Positions 1 through 6,159 of a DNA stretch of 13,905 bases are shown here, piece by piece. Location of the stretch: contig JASLCW010000007.1 of assembly GCA_030151765.1 (NCBI GenBank), forward strand, positions 1 to 13,905. Reading direction: 5' to 3'. The notes under the pieces were generated by a model that was not told where the DNA came from, did no database searches, and worked only from the letters and a program-made list of their open reading frames with translations. Within the stretch, counting starts at the first letter, position 1; each line of letters begins with the position of its first letter. The translations under genes and the position numbers were made by a program. The stretch is from Marmoricola sp. Its GTDB lineage: Bacteria > Actinomycetota > Actinomycetes > Propionibacteriales > Nocardioidaceae.

Positions 1-1256
1 CCGGCATGTTCACGGCCAACTCGATGAACTGCCTCACCGAGGCCATCGGCCTCTCGCTGCCGGGCAATGGCTCGACCCTCGCCACCCACGCCGCGCGCAA
101 GGACCTCTTCCTCGAGGCCGGCCGGCTGATCGTCGACCTGTGCAAGCGCTACTACGAGAACGACGACGAGAGCGTGCTGCCGCGTGCCATCGCCTCGCGG
201 GCGGCCTTCGAGAACGCGGTCGCCCTCGACGTCGCGATGGGTGGCTCGACCAACACCGTTCTGCACCTGCTCGCCGCGGCCCGCGAGGCCGAGCTCGACT
301 TCACGGTGCACGACATCGACGCGATCTCCCGCCGGGTGCCCTGCCTGAGCAAGGTCGCCCCGAACAGCCCGAAGTACCACATGGAGGATGTCCACCGCGC
401 CGGTGGCATCCCCGCCCTCCTCGGTGAGCTCCGCCGCGGTGGCGCCCTCAACGAGGACGTCCACACGGTGCACTCGGCGAATGTCGACGAGTGGCTCGGG
501 CGCTGGGACATCCGCGGTGAGTCGCCGAGCAAGGAGGCACTGGAGCTCTTCCACGCCGCCCCCGGCGGCGTCCGTACCACCGAGGCCTTCTCCACCGAGA
601 ACCGCTGGGCCACGCTCGACACCGATGCCGCCGACGGCTGCATCCGCGATCTCGAGCACGCCTACTCCAAGGACGGCGGGCTGGCCATCCTGCACGGCAA
701 CCTGGCCGAGGACGGCTGCGTCGTGAAGACGGCCGGCGTACCGGAGGAGATCTGGACCTTCACCGGTACCGCCATCGTCTTCGAGTCCCAGGACGACGCG
801 GTCGCCGGCATCCTCGCGAAGAAGGTCGAGGAGGGCCATGTCGTGGTCATCCGCTACGAGGGTCCCAAGGGCGGTCCGGGCATGCAGGAGATGCTCTACC
901 CGACCTCTTTCCTCAAGGGCCGCGGCCTGGGTCAGAAGTGTGCGCTGATCACCGACGGCCGCTTCTCCGGCGGTACCTCCGGCCTCTCCATCGGCCACGT
1001 GTCACCGGAGGCCGCCGGCGGCGGTCTGATCGCCCTCATCGAGGACGGCGACCAGATCTCGATCGACATACCCAACCGGACGATCAGCCTCGATGTGGAC
1101 CAGCTGGTCCTCGACGAGCGCCGGGCCGCACAGGAGAAGCGCGACAAGCCATACACGCCGGTCGACCGGGATCGCTACGTCTCCGCCGCCCTGCGCGCCT
1201 ATGCCTCGATGGCGACCGCCGCCTCCGACGGCGCCTACCGCCGCGTCCCCGAGTAG
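1..1256 (+). CDS. ilvD: Dihydroxy-acid dehydratase IlvD, C-terminal part (5' end outside window)
   Basis: Converts 2,3-dihydroxy-isovalerate and 2,3-dihydroxy-3-methylvalerate to the 2-keto acids in valine/isoleucine synthesis; a cytoplasmic Fe-S enzyme. About 417 residues are visible, in frame from base 3, of a family usually 560-620 residues long. The window opens at the SGMFTANSMNCL motif, directly after where a cluster cysteine is expected. Further signatures are AMGGSTNTVLHLL, KYHMEDVHRAGG, DGCVVKTAG (another cluster cysteine), EGPKGGPGMQEM and DGRFSGGTSGLSIGHVSPEAA. The opening motif and the YYENDDESVLPRAIAS segment resemble the E. coli type of about 616 residues, known for an oxygen-sensitive [4Fe-4S] cluster, more than the short mycobacterial/plant type; this subtype call is from memory of the families. 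Stop is TAG at 1254-1256. It shares no pathway with the men genes and is convergent with the small minus-strand gene that follows. Confidence 0.97.
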   Translation, partial: GMFTANSMNCLTEAIGLSLPGNGSTLATHAARKDLFLEAGRLIVDLCKRYYENDDESVLPRAIASRAAFENAVALDVAMGGSTNTVLHLLAAAREAELDFTVHDIDAISRRVPCLSKVAPNSPKYHMEDVHRAGGIPALLGELRRGGALNEDVHTVHSANVDEWLGRWDIRGESPSKEALELFHAAPGGVRTTEAFSTENRWATLDTDAADGCIRDLEHAYSKDGGLAILHGNLAEDGCVVKTAGVPEEIWTFTGTAIVFESQDDAVAGILAKKVEEGHVVVIRYEGPKGGPGMQEMLYPTSFLKGRGLGQKCALITDGRFSGGTSGLSIGHVSPEAAGGGLIALIEDGDQISIDIPNRTISLDVDQLVLDERRAAQEKRDKPYTPVDRDRYVSAALRAYASMATAASDGAYRRVPE

Positions 1257-1275
1257 GCCCGGGCCTCATCCGTCA

Positions 1276-1398
1276 CAGGTTTCCCATGTGATCCATCGGA
1301 ACTGGGACTTCACACGCGAAGCATCACGTGTGCGGCCCCAGGTTCCTGTGTGAAGCACTCCGGACCGGCAGGTTTCCCATGTGAGCATGGGAAACCTG
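1276..1398 (+). repeat. MITE-like structured repeat, copy A
   Basis: A 123-bp element starting 19 bp after the ilvD stop. Its ends are perfect 13-bp inverted repeats: CAGGTTTCCCATG at 1276-1288 and CATGGGAAACCTG at 1386-1398. The left end is repeated inside the element: CAGGTTTCCCATGTGA occurs at both 1276-1291 and 1369-1384. With the right end, the inner copy forms a 13-bp perfect hairpin with a 4-base loop (1369-1381/1386-1398). Another stem pairs CTTCACAC (1308-1315) with GTGTGAAG (1348-1355). The first 50 bases match the reverse complement of copy B (13481-13530) at 42 positions. It has no coding potential and no clear target-site duplication. It lies between convergent genes, so it could also act as a bidirectional transcript end. 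Confidence 0.8.
1369..1398. terminator. Perfect 13-bp hairpin between convergent ilvD and the small ORF
   Basis: The arms 1369-1381 and 1386-1398 are perfectly complementary with a TGAG loop. The hairpin sits between the ends of ilvD (+) and the 43-residue ORF (-), where a terminator would be expected for either strand. No T-run follows on either side, so an intrinsic terminator would have to be of the U-tract-less actinobacterial kind. The hairpin is also the right end of repeat copy A, so its position may reflect insertion rather than selection for termination. Confidence 0.4.
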
Positions 1399-1419
1399 CT
1401 CCTCGTGTGGCGCCAGGAC

Positions 1420-1551
1420 TCAGTGCTTCCCACCTATCTGACGGCGGATCCGCTCCTCCGGCTGACCGAGGATCTTGGCGAGCAGGGGGACCCGGAAGAC
1501 ATAGCCGAGCCCGAGTACGGCGATCACCACGATGATGATGAAGAGGGTCAT
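1420..1551 (-). CDS. 43-residue single-pass membrane protein, function unknown
   Basis: A short frame reading MTLFIIIVVIAVLGLGYVFR followed by a basic tail that includes LAKILGQPEERIRRQ and ends in GGKH. Residues 2-19 are a continuous hydrophobic stretch typical of a membrane anchor. The remaining residues are charged and amphipathic and carry several Arg and Lys, so the C-terminus is probably cytoplasmic. Support for a real gene: third positions are nearly all G/C, and a TAGACT -10 box lies 6 bases before the ATG, which suits a leaderless mRNA. It lies 97 bp downstream of menA on the same strand and is convergent with ilvD. I do not recognise the family. Nothing in the sequence ties it to menaquinone synthesis beyond proximity to the membrane-bound prenyltransferase gene. 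Confidence 0.68.
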   Translation of the reverse strand: MTLFIIIVVIAVLGLGYVFRVPLLAKILGQPEERIRRQIGGKH

Positions 1552-1557
1552 ACGGCC

Positions 1558-1563
1558 AGTCTA
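1558..1563 (-). promoter_or_regulatory. -10 box of the small membrane protein gene (leaderless)
   Basis: The minus strand reads TAGACT followed by GGCCGT and then ATG. A 6-base gap between the -10 hexamer and the start codon puts the transcript start at or next to the A of ATG. No convincing -35 hexamer is visible. Confidence 0.5.
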
Positions 1564-1620
1564 AGTTCGCGCTGCGGCGCCTACCGCTGCATCGCCGAGC
1601 AGGCTTGTCCACGCCGTCAT

Positions 1621-1637
1621 GGGAACCCGGTGTTCCC
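1621..1637 (-). terminator. Weak hairpin just after menA
   Basis: GGGAAC (1621-1626) and GTTCCC (1632-1637) form a 6-bp stem with a 5-base loop, 11 bp past the menA stop. There is no U-tract. It could slow or end menA transcription before the small ORF, but it is short and this is only a candidate. Confidence 0.25.
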
Positions 1638-1648
1638 GCGCCCCAGCC

Positions 1649-2584
1649 TCAGCGAGCGATCAACAGGCCGATGAAGATGCCGGCGCCGTAGAGCAGCTCC
1701 CCGGCGCCGGTTGCGGCCAGCACCGGGATCAGGCCGGGGCCCGTCGCGCCGCGGAGGACGGTCACGGCACCGCGGCCCAAGGGCACCAGCGCGACCAGGG
1801 CGACCAGAGCGAGTGCGCTGGTCGCGATCGCGACGAGCACCAGGGCGACGGTCGCGATCGCGACCAGGAGCGCGTAGAAGATCCGGGTACGACGGTCTCC
1901 GAGCCGGACCGCGAGCGTCATCTTGCCCGCCTCGACATCGGTCGGAATGTCACGCAGGTTGTTGGCGACCAGGATCGCGCAGGCGATCGCGCCGATGCCG
2001 ATGGCGGCCCACCATGCGGCGGGCCAGGGGCTCGGAACGGTCCCGTCGAGGGGACTGTAGGCGAACCAGCCGAAGTCCGCGTAGCTGTGACCGTGCCACT
2101 GCACGAAGACGGTGCCCAGGACTGCCACCAGTCCGAAGAAGCAGAAGACCATCACCTCGCCCAGCCCCAGGTAGCCGTAGGGCTTGGAGCCGCCGGTGTA
2201 GTACCAGGCCGCCAGGATCGAGACCGCACCCAATGCCACCAGCCACCAGGCGGTGGTCGCGGCCAGGACGAGACCGGCGACCCCGGCCAGACCGAAGGCG
2301 GCGAAGGCGGCCGTCTTCACCGATCCCGGCGAGGCCGCGCCGGAGCCCACCAGCCGCATCGGGCCGACCCGGTCTGCGTCGGTGCCGCTGATGCCGTCGG
2401 AGTAGTCGTTGGCGTAGTTCACGCCCACCTGCAGCAGCAGGCTGACCACCATCGCCAGTGCCGCCTTCCACCACACCTCGGCGTGGACGTAGGCGACGAC
2501 ACCGGTCGCGGCGAGGACCGGAGCGATCGCGGCGGGCAGGGTGCGCGGGCGCGCGCCGGCGATCCATTGCGCGGGAGTGGCCAT
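1649..2584 (-). CDS. menA: 1,4-dihydroxy-2-naphthoate polyprenyltransferase MenA
   Basis: Attaches the isoprenoid tail to DHNA with release of CO2, giving demethylmenaquinone; an integral membrane UbiA-family enzyme. The 311-residue product is a normal length. The first Asp-rich prenyl-diphosphate/Mg2+ motif is NDYSDG (59-64), followed by GPMRLVGSG; the second region is NNLRDIPTDVEAGKMTLAVR (208-227). Eight or nine hydrophobic segments can be counted, roughly at 16-35, 38-56, 90-108, 112-127, 141-161, 188-206, 236-256, 257-270 and 285-309. The ATG at 2582-2584 is chosen because residues WIAGARPRTLPAAI, typical of the MenA N-terminus, follow at once; an upstream in-frame start would add 71 non-family residues and run deep into menE. 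It is divergent from menE with only 40 bp between the starts, so the two promoters must overlap. No clear ribosome binding site or good -10 box is visible before this ATG. Confidence 0.96.
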   Translation of the reverse strand: MATPAQWIAGARPRTLPAAIAPVLAATGVVAYVHAEVWWKAALAMVVSLLLQVGVNYANDYSDGISGTDADRVGPMRLVGSGAASPGSVKTAAFAAFGLAGVAGLVLAATTAWWLVALGAVSILAAWYYTGGSKPYGYLGLGEVMVFCFFGLVAVLGTVFVQWHGHSYADFGWFAYSPLDGTVPSPWPAAWWAAIGIGAIACAILVANNLRDIPTDVEAGKMTLAVRLGDRRTRIFYALLVAIATVALVLVAIATSALALVALVALVPLGRGAVTVLRGATGPGLIPVLAATGAGELLYGAGIFIGLLIAR

Positions 2585-2611
2585 GACCGGTGATTCTCGC
2601 AGGTCGACCGG

Positions 2612-2617
2612 TAGCGT
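2612..2617 (+). promoter_or_regulatory. -10 box of the menE-menC-menD operon (leaderless)
   Basis: TAGCGT lies 7 bases before the GTG at 2625, the spacing expected when transcription starts at the first base of the coding sequence. No Shine-Dalgarno sequence is present before this GTG, which agrees with a leaderless start. A -35 box is not obvious. The box lies in the 40-bp gap between the divergent menA and menE starts. Confidence 0.5.
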
Positions 2618-2624
2618 TACGCGG

Positions 2625-3629
2625 GTGGCATCTCTTGCGCCGGTGAGCGGCACTGCGGCGGAATTGCTCGCCCTCCTGCGCGACTGGGACGCCGCCGGCG
2701 ATCCGGCGCCGCTGCTGATCCAGACCTCCGGATCGACGGGCCGGCCCAAGCGCGTGGTCCTCTCCCGTGACGCGATGCGCGCCTCCGCACTCGCCACTCA
2801 GGAACGTCTCGGCGGCCCCGGCCGCTGGGTGCTCAACCTGCCACCGACGTACGTCGCGGGCGTGCAGGTGCTCTACAGGAGCGTCGTCGCCGGCACCGAA
2901 CCGGTGATCCTGGGTGAACGCTCGCTGGCCGGCGTGGATGCCGACTACGTCTCACTGGTCCCGACTCAGCTGATCCGGCTGCTGCGTGACGGCGAGACGG
3001 CGGTGTTGAAAGGCTTCCGTGCCGTCCTCATCGGTGGTGGGCCGCTCGATCCACGGGTGCGTTGCGCGGCTGAGGATCAGGGAATCCGGATCGTCCAGAC
3101 CTACGGCATGAGCGAGACCTGCGGTGGCTGCGTGTACGACGGCCTTCCGCTCGACGGTGTCGAGATCAGGATCGAGGACGGACAGGTGCTGCTCCGCGGA
3201 CCGATGCTCTTCGACGGCTACGATGGGGAACCCGATCGCACCGCGGCGGCTTTGAAGGACGGCTGGTTCCACACCGACGACCTCGGCCGTCTCGGCGACG
3301 ACGGGCGCCTGCACATCGAAGGCCGCGGCGATGACGTGATCATCAGTGGGGGAGTGAAGGTGCCCGCGCGCGCCGTTGCCACGGCGTTGGCGGTCGCCGT
3401 CGATGCCGTCGAGGTGGTCGGCGTACCCGATGAGGAGTGGGGGGAGCGTGTCGTGGCGATCGTCGAGGCTCGTGAGGTGCCGACGCTCGCCGACCTGCGT
3501 GATCTCGTCGAGCCGCGGAGCTGGGCACCACGTCAGCTCGTGGCGGTGAGCGAGATTCCGCAGTTGGGCAATGGCAAACCGGACCGCCTGGCGATGCGCG
3601 CACTGGCCGCGAAGGAGTGGCGTGGCTGA
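2625..3629 (+). CDS. menE: o-Succinylbenzoate-CoA ligase MenE
   Basis: Activates o-succinylbenzoate with ATP and CoA to OSB-CoA, the MenB substrate; a cytoplasmic ANL-superfamily adenylating enzyme. The 334-residue product is short for the superfamily, as is usual for actinobacterial MenE. Visible motifs are the phosphate-binding loop TSGSTGRPK (34-42), YGMSETCGG (160-168), the ribose-binding Asp in FHTDDLGRL (215-223), the hinge and following strand GRGDDVIISGGVKV (233-246) and the catalytic Lys in GNGKPDR (K318). The GTG at 2625 is preferred because it follows a -10 box by 7 bases and leaves a typical N-terminus (VASLAPVSGTAAELLALL). An in-frame ATG at 2583 would add 14 residues and overlap the menA start codon. 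It overlaps menC by 8 bp and is probably the first gene of a five-gene operon. Confidence 0.95.
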   Translation: MASLAPVSGTAAELLALLRDWDAAGDPAPLLIQTSGSTGRPKRVVLSRDAMRASALATQERLGGPGRWVLNLPPTYVAGVQVLYRSVVAGTEPVILGERSLAGVDADYVSLVPTQLIRLLRDGETAVLKGFRAVLIGGGPLDPRVRCAAEDQGIRIVQTYGMSETCGGCVYDGLPLDGVEIRIEDGQVLLRGPMLFDGYDGEPDRTAAALKDGWFHTDDLGRLGDDGRLHIEGRGDDVIISGGVKVPARAVATALAVAVDAVEVVGVPDEEWGERVVAIVEAREVPTLADLRDLVEPRSWAPRQLVAVSEIPQLGNGKPDRLAMRALAAKEWRG

Positions 3630-4581
3630 GCCGTCGGTCTTCTCGATCCCTCTGCACACCCGCTTTCGCGGCATCACGGTGCGCGAGGGGATGCTGCTGC
3701 GCGGCGCCGCCGGGTGGGGTGAGTTCTCACCCTTCCTCGAGTACGACGCTCCCACCAGCGCGCCCTGGCTCCGAGCCGCGATGGAGGCGGCCGACGAAGG
3801 CTGGCCGGCCCCGGTTCGGGATCGAATCCCGGTCAATGTCACCGTCCCGGCGTGCGGGCCTGACGAGGCGGCCGCGATCGTGCGCCGATCCAATGGCTGC
3901 CGGACCGCGAAGGTGAAGGTCGCCGAGCCCGGCCAGAGTCTCGCCGACGACCAGGCCCGCCTGGAGGCGGTCCGCGAGGCGATCGGCGACGGTCTGATCA
4001 GGATCGATGTCAACGGCGGCTGGTCCCTCGATGAGGCAGTGGCACGAATCCCCTTGCTGGACAAGGCCTCCGGCGGTCTGGAGTACGTCGAGCAGCCTTG
4101 CGCGAGCGTCGAGGACCTTGCCGCCGTACGACGCCGGGTCGATGTCCCGATCGCTGCCGACGAATCCATCCGCAGAGCCGAAGACCCCTACCGTGTAAGG
4201 GATCTGGAGGCCGCGGACATCGCCGTACTCAAGGTCCAGCCGCTCGGTGGAGTGCGCGCCTGCCTGCGAATCGCCGAGGACATCGGTCTTCCCGTCGTCG
4301 TGTCGAGCGCGGTCGAGTCGAGCGTCGGCATCGCCGCGGGAGTGGCATTGGCTGCAGCGCTACCGTCGCTGGACCATGCCTGCGGATTGGCGACCATCCA
4401 GCTGCTGACCGACGACGTGGCGCTCGAACCGCTGCTCCCGGTCGACGGTCACCTGCCCGTACGACGCCCCGAGATCGACTCCGCCGCACTCGCTCGTCTC
4501 TCCGCGGATCCCGACCGGCGGCGGCACTGGGAGGTCCGCCTCGCCGAGGTGCGGGCGGCGTGTGAGGATCGATCTTCGTGA
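3622..4581 (+). CDS. menC: o-Succinylbenzoate synthase MenC
   Basis: Dehydrates SHCHC to o-succinylbenzoate; a cytoplasmic enolase-superfamily enzyme with a divalent metal. The product has 319 residues. The full catalytic set can be read: the KxK pair K97/K99 in TAKVKVAE, metal ligands D129 (RIDVNGGW), E157 (LEYVEQP) and D180 (IAADES), and the opposing Lys K204 (AVLKVQPLGG). The segment VVSSAVESSVG (226-236) is typical of the OSBS barrel end. The GTG at 3622 is chosen because AAGGAG lies 4 bases upstream (3612-3617) and the protein then begins AEPSVFSIPL as in actinobacterial homologues; an in-frame ATG at 3571 would add 17 residues inside menE. It overlaps menE by 8 bp and menD by 4 bp (GTGA), which indicates translational coupling. 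Confidence 0.95.
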   Translation: MAEPSVFSIPLHTRFRGITVREGMLLRGAAGWGEFSPFLEYDAPTSAPWLRAAMEAADEGWPAPVRDRIPVNVTVPACGPDEAAAIVRRSNGCRTAKVKVAEPGQSLADDQARLEAVREAIGDGLIRIDVNGGWSLDEAVARIPLLDKASGGLEYVEQPCASVEDLAAVRRRVDVPIAADESIRRAEDPYRVRDLEAADIAVLKVQPLGGVRACLRIAEDIGLPVVVSSAVESSVGIAAGVALAAALPSLDHACGLATIQLLTDDVALEPLLPVDGHLPVRRPEIDSAALARLSADPDRRRHWEVRLAEVRAACEDRSS

Positions 4582-6152
4582 CCACTTCGACCGCGCTCGC
4601 GCACTGGCTGCTCGACGAACTCGATGCCCGGGGTGTGCAGCGGATCGTGCTCGCGCCCGGCTCGCGCAATGCGCCGCTGTCGATGGCGCTCGCCGACCGG
4701 GGCTTCGAGGTGCAGGTCCGCCTCGACGAGCGGACCGCCGCCTTCTTGGCGCTCGGCATGGCGAAGACCTCGCGCAAACCTGTCGCGGTGGTGACCACCT
4801 CGGGCACGGCCGCCGCCAACCTCCATCCGGCGATGCTCGAGGCCGCGCACGCCGGCGTACCCCTGATCGCGATCACCGCCGACCGTCCCGCGAGCCTGCG
4901 CGGCACCGGCGCCAACCAGACCACCGACCAGGTCCGTCTCTTCGGCACCGCCGCCGCCTTCGCCGACCTCACGGAACCGGACGCCGACCTGCTCGACTCC
5001 GCCTGGTTCACCGGCGGCCCGGTCCACCTCAATGTCCAGTTCACCGAACCCCTGGTCCCCGACCCCGAGGCGCCCGACCCGGATAGTCCACGACGTATTC
5101 GGGGTAAAACGGGTCCGGATACCCCGAATACGTCGTGGACTATCCCGACCGGCCCCACCACGGTCGTCGTGGCGGGGGACGACGCGGGGCCGCCGGCACG
5201 GCAACTGGCCGAGTCGGCGGGGTGGCCGCTGCTGGCCGAACCCACGAGCGGATCGCGCACCGGCACGCATGCGGTCCGGACCTACCGCCTCCTGCTCGGC
5301 GGCCCGCTCGCCGAGGAGATCGAACGGGTCGTGGTCTTCGGGCACCCGACGCTCTCGCGGCCGGTGAGCCGCCTGCTCGCCCATGAGGACGTCGAGGTGA
5401 TCTCGGTGCGGGCGCGCGGGCGCTGGCCGGACCGCCCCTTCGAGGCGGCCGAGTACGACGTCGTCGCGGCGGCCGGGACCGACGAGGGCACCTGGCTGCA
5501 GCGCTGGCGCGAGGCCGACGCCGAGCAGTCCGTGCGGCTCGACCGGCTGGTGCGGGAGGCGGGCGAGCTCACGCCGTACGACGTCGCCGCGGAGGTCTCG
5601 GCGGCGATCCCGCCGGGGGGCCTGCTCTTCGTCGGTGCCAGCAATCCGATCCGCGATCTCGACCTGATGGCCCGCCCCTACCCGGTCGGCGAGCGCCGGC
5701 TCGTCCTCGCCAATCGCGGACTGGCCGGCATCGACGGCACCCTGAGCAGCGCGATCGGCGCCACGCTCGCCCGGCCGCACACCACCCGCGCGATCCTGTA
5801 CGTCGGCGACGTGACCTTCCTGCACGACCTGACCGGCCTGGTCGTGGGTCAGCTGGAGGCCCGGCCCGACCTGACGATCGTGGTCGCCAACGACAACGGC
5901 GGTTCGATCTTCGCGACGCTCGAGCAGGGTGCGCCCGAGTACGCCGGCAGCTTCGAACGCGTCTTCGCGACCCCTCACGGCGCAGACCTCGGCACGATCT
6001 GCACCGGACTCCGGATCCCGCACTGGCGGGTCGAGTCCCGGGCCGAGCTCGGGCACGCCCTGGCCAGCCCCAACGGGGGGATCGAGGTCGTCGAGGCCGT
6101 CGTACGGCGCGACAACCGGCGAGCCCTCGACCAAGCCATGCGCAAGGGATGA
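4578..6152 (+). CDS. menD: SEPHCHC synthase MenD (2-succinyl-5-enolpyruvyl-6-hydroxy-3-cyclohexene-1-carboxylate synthase)
   Basis: A thiamine diphosphate enzyme that adds the succinyl semialdehyde unit from 2-oxoglutarate to isochorismate, the first committed MK step. The product has 524 residues. The N-terminal PYR domain carries GSRNAPLS (28-35), the cofactor-activating Glu E51 in LDERTAAFLALG and TSGTAAANLHPA. The C-terminal PP domain carries SNPIRDLD (355-362), NRGLAGIDG (379-387), GDVTFLHDL (410-418) and the Mg/ThDP motif NDNGGSIF (438-445). The GTG start overlaps the menC stop as GTGA; GAGGAT about 8 bases upstream can serve as ribosome binding site. Residues about 168-189, in the linker between the PYR and central domains, are encoded by a long palindrome (see 5081-5145) that carries AT-richer codons (AGT, ATT, AAA, AAT) unlike the rest of the gene. 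The reading frame is kept, so the gene is probably functional. Confidence 0.97.
   Translation: MTTSTALAHWLLDELDARGVQRIVLAPGSRNAPLSMALADRGFEVQVRLDERTAAFLALGMAKTSRKPVAVVTTSGTAAANLHPAMLEAAHAGVPLIAITADRPASLRGTGANQTTDQVRLFGTAAAFADLTEPDADLLDSAWFTGGPVHLNVQFTEPLVPDPEAPDPDSPRRIRGKTGPDTPNTSWTIPTGPTTVVVAGDDAGPPARQLAESAGWPLLAEPTSGSRTGTHAVRTYRLLLGGPLAEEIERVVVFGHPTLSRPVSRLLAHEDVEVISVRARGRWPDRPFEAAEYDVVAAAGTDEGTWLQRWREADAEQSVRLDRLVREAGELTPYDVAAEVSAAIPPGGLLFVGASNPIRDLDLMARPYPVGERRLVLANRGLAGIDGTLSSAIGATLARPHTTRAILYVGDVTFLHDLTGLVVGQLEARPDLTIVVANDNGGSIFATLEQGAPEYAGSFERVFATPHGADLGTICTGLRIPHWRVESRAELGHALASPNGGIEVVEAVVRRDNRRALDQAMRKG
5081..5145. repeat. 65-bp palindromic element inside menD
   Basis: The 26-base arms at 5081-5106 and 5120-5145 are exact reverse complements, separated by a 13-base loop (5107-5119). 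The arms start GGATAGTCCACGACG and end CGTCGTGGACTATCC. The sequence is poorer in GC than the flanking menD and is read through in frame, encoding roughly PDSPRRIRGK and TGPDTPNTSWTI. It lies between the PYR domain (ending near LNVQFTEPLVP, residues 151-161) and the central domain (starting near TTVVVAGDD, residues 193-201), a stretch of variable length in MenD proteins. Arms this long are far beyond chance and not needed for coding, so this looks like an inserted mobile palindrome, comparable in kind to the Rickettsia palindromic elements found inside genes. Confidence 0.85.
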
Positions 6153-6159
6153 TGGCTCC

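Noticed and set aside
1276..1398. CRISPR array, because the same 16-mer occurs twice
   Set aside because: Only two direct copies with a structured, repeat-related interval and an inverted copy at the end; no regular spacers and no cas genes.
1276..1398. Target-site duplication flanking the MITE-like elements
   Set aside because: Bases outside copy A (CGTCA / CTCCTC) and copy B (CTGCAA / GCCCG) show no matching direct repeat, so a transposition footprint cannot be claimed.
1619..2593. 324-codon plus-strand frame opposite menA
   Set aside because: Its composition (Gln, Gly, Asp, Arg rich) is that of an antisense shadow; menA membrane segments and Asp motifs are clear on the minus strand.
5081..5145. 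Transcription terminator inside menD
   Set aside because: No T-run follows on either strand, the reading frame continues into intact MenD domains and downstream operon genes depend on read-through.
5929..6159. Longer upstream start for the antiporter, inside menD
   Set aside because: The added 77 residues are out-of-frame menD sequence with Ser/Pro/Arg-rich content; the first membrane helix starts right after GTG 6160.
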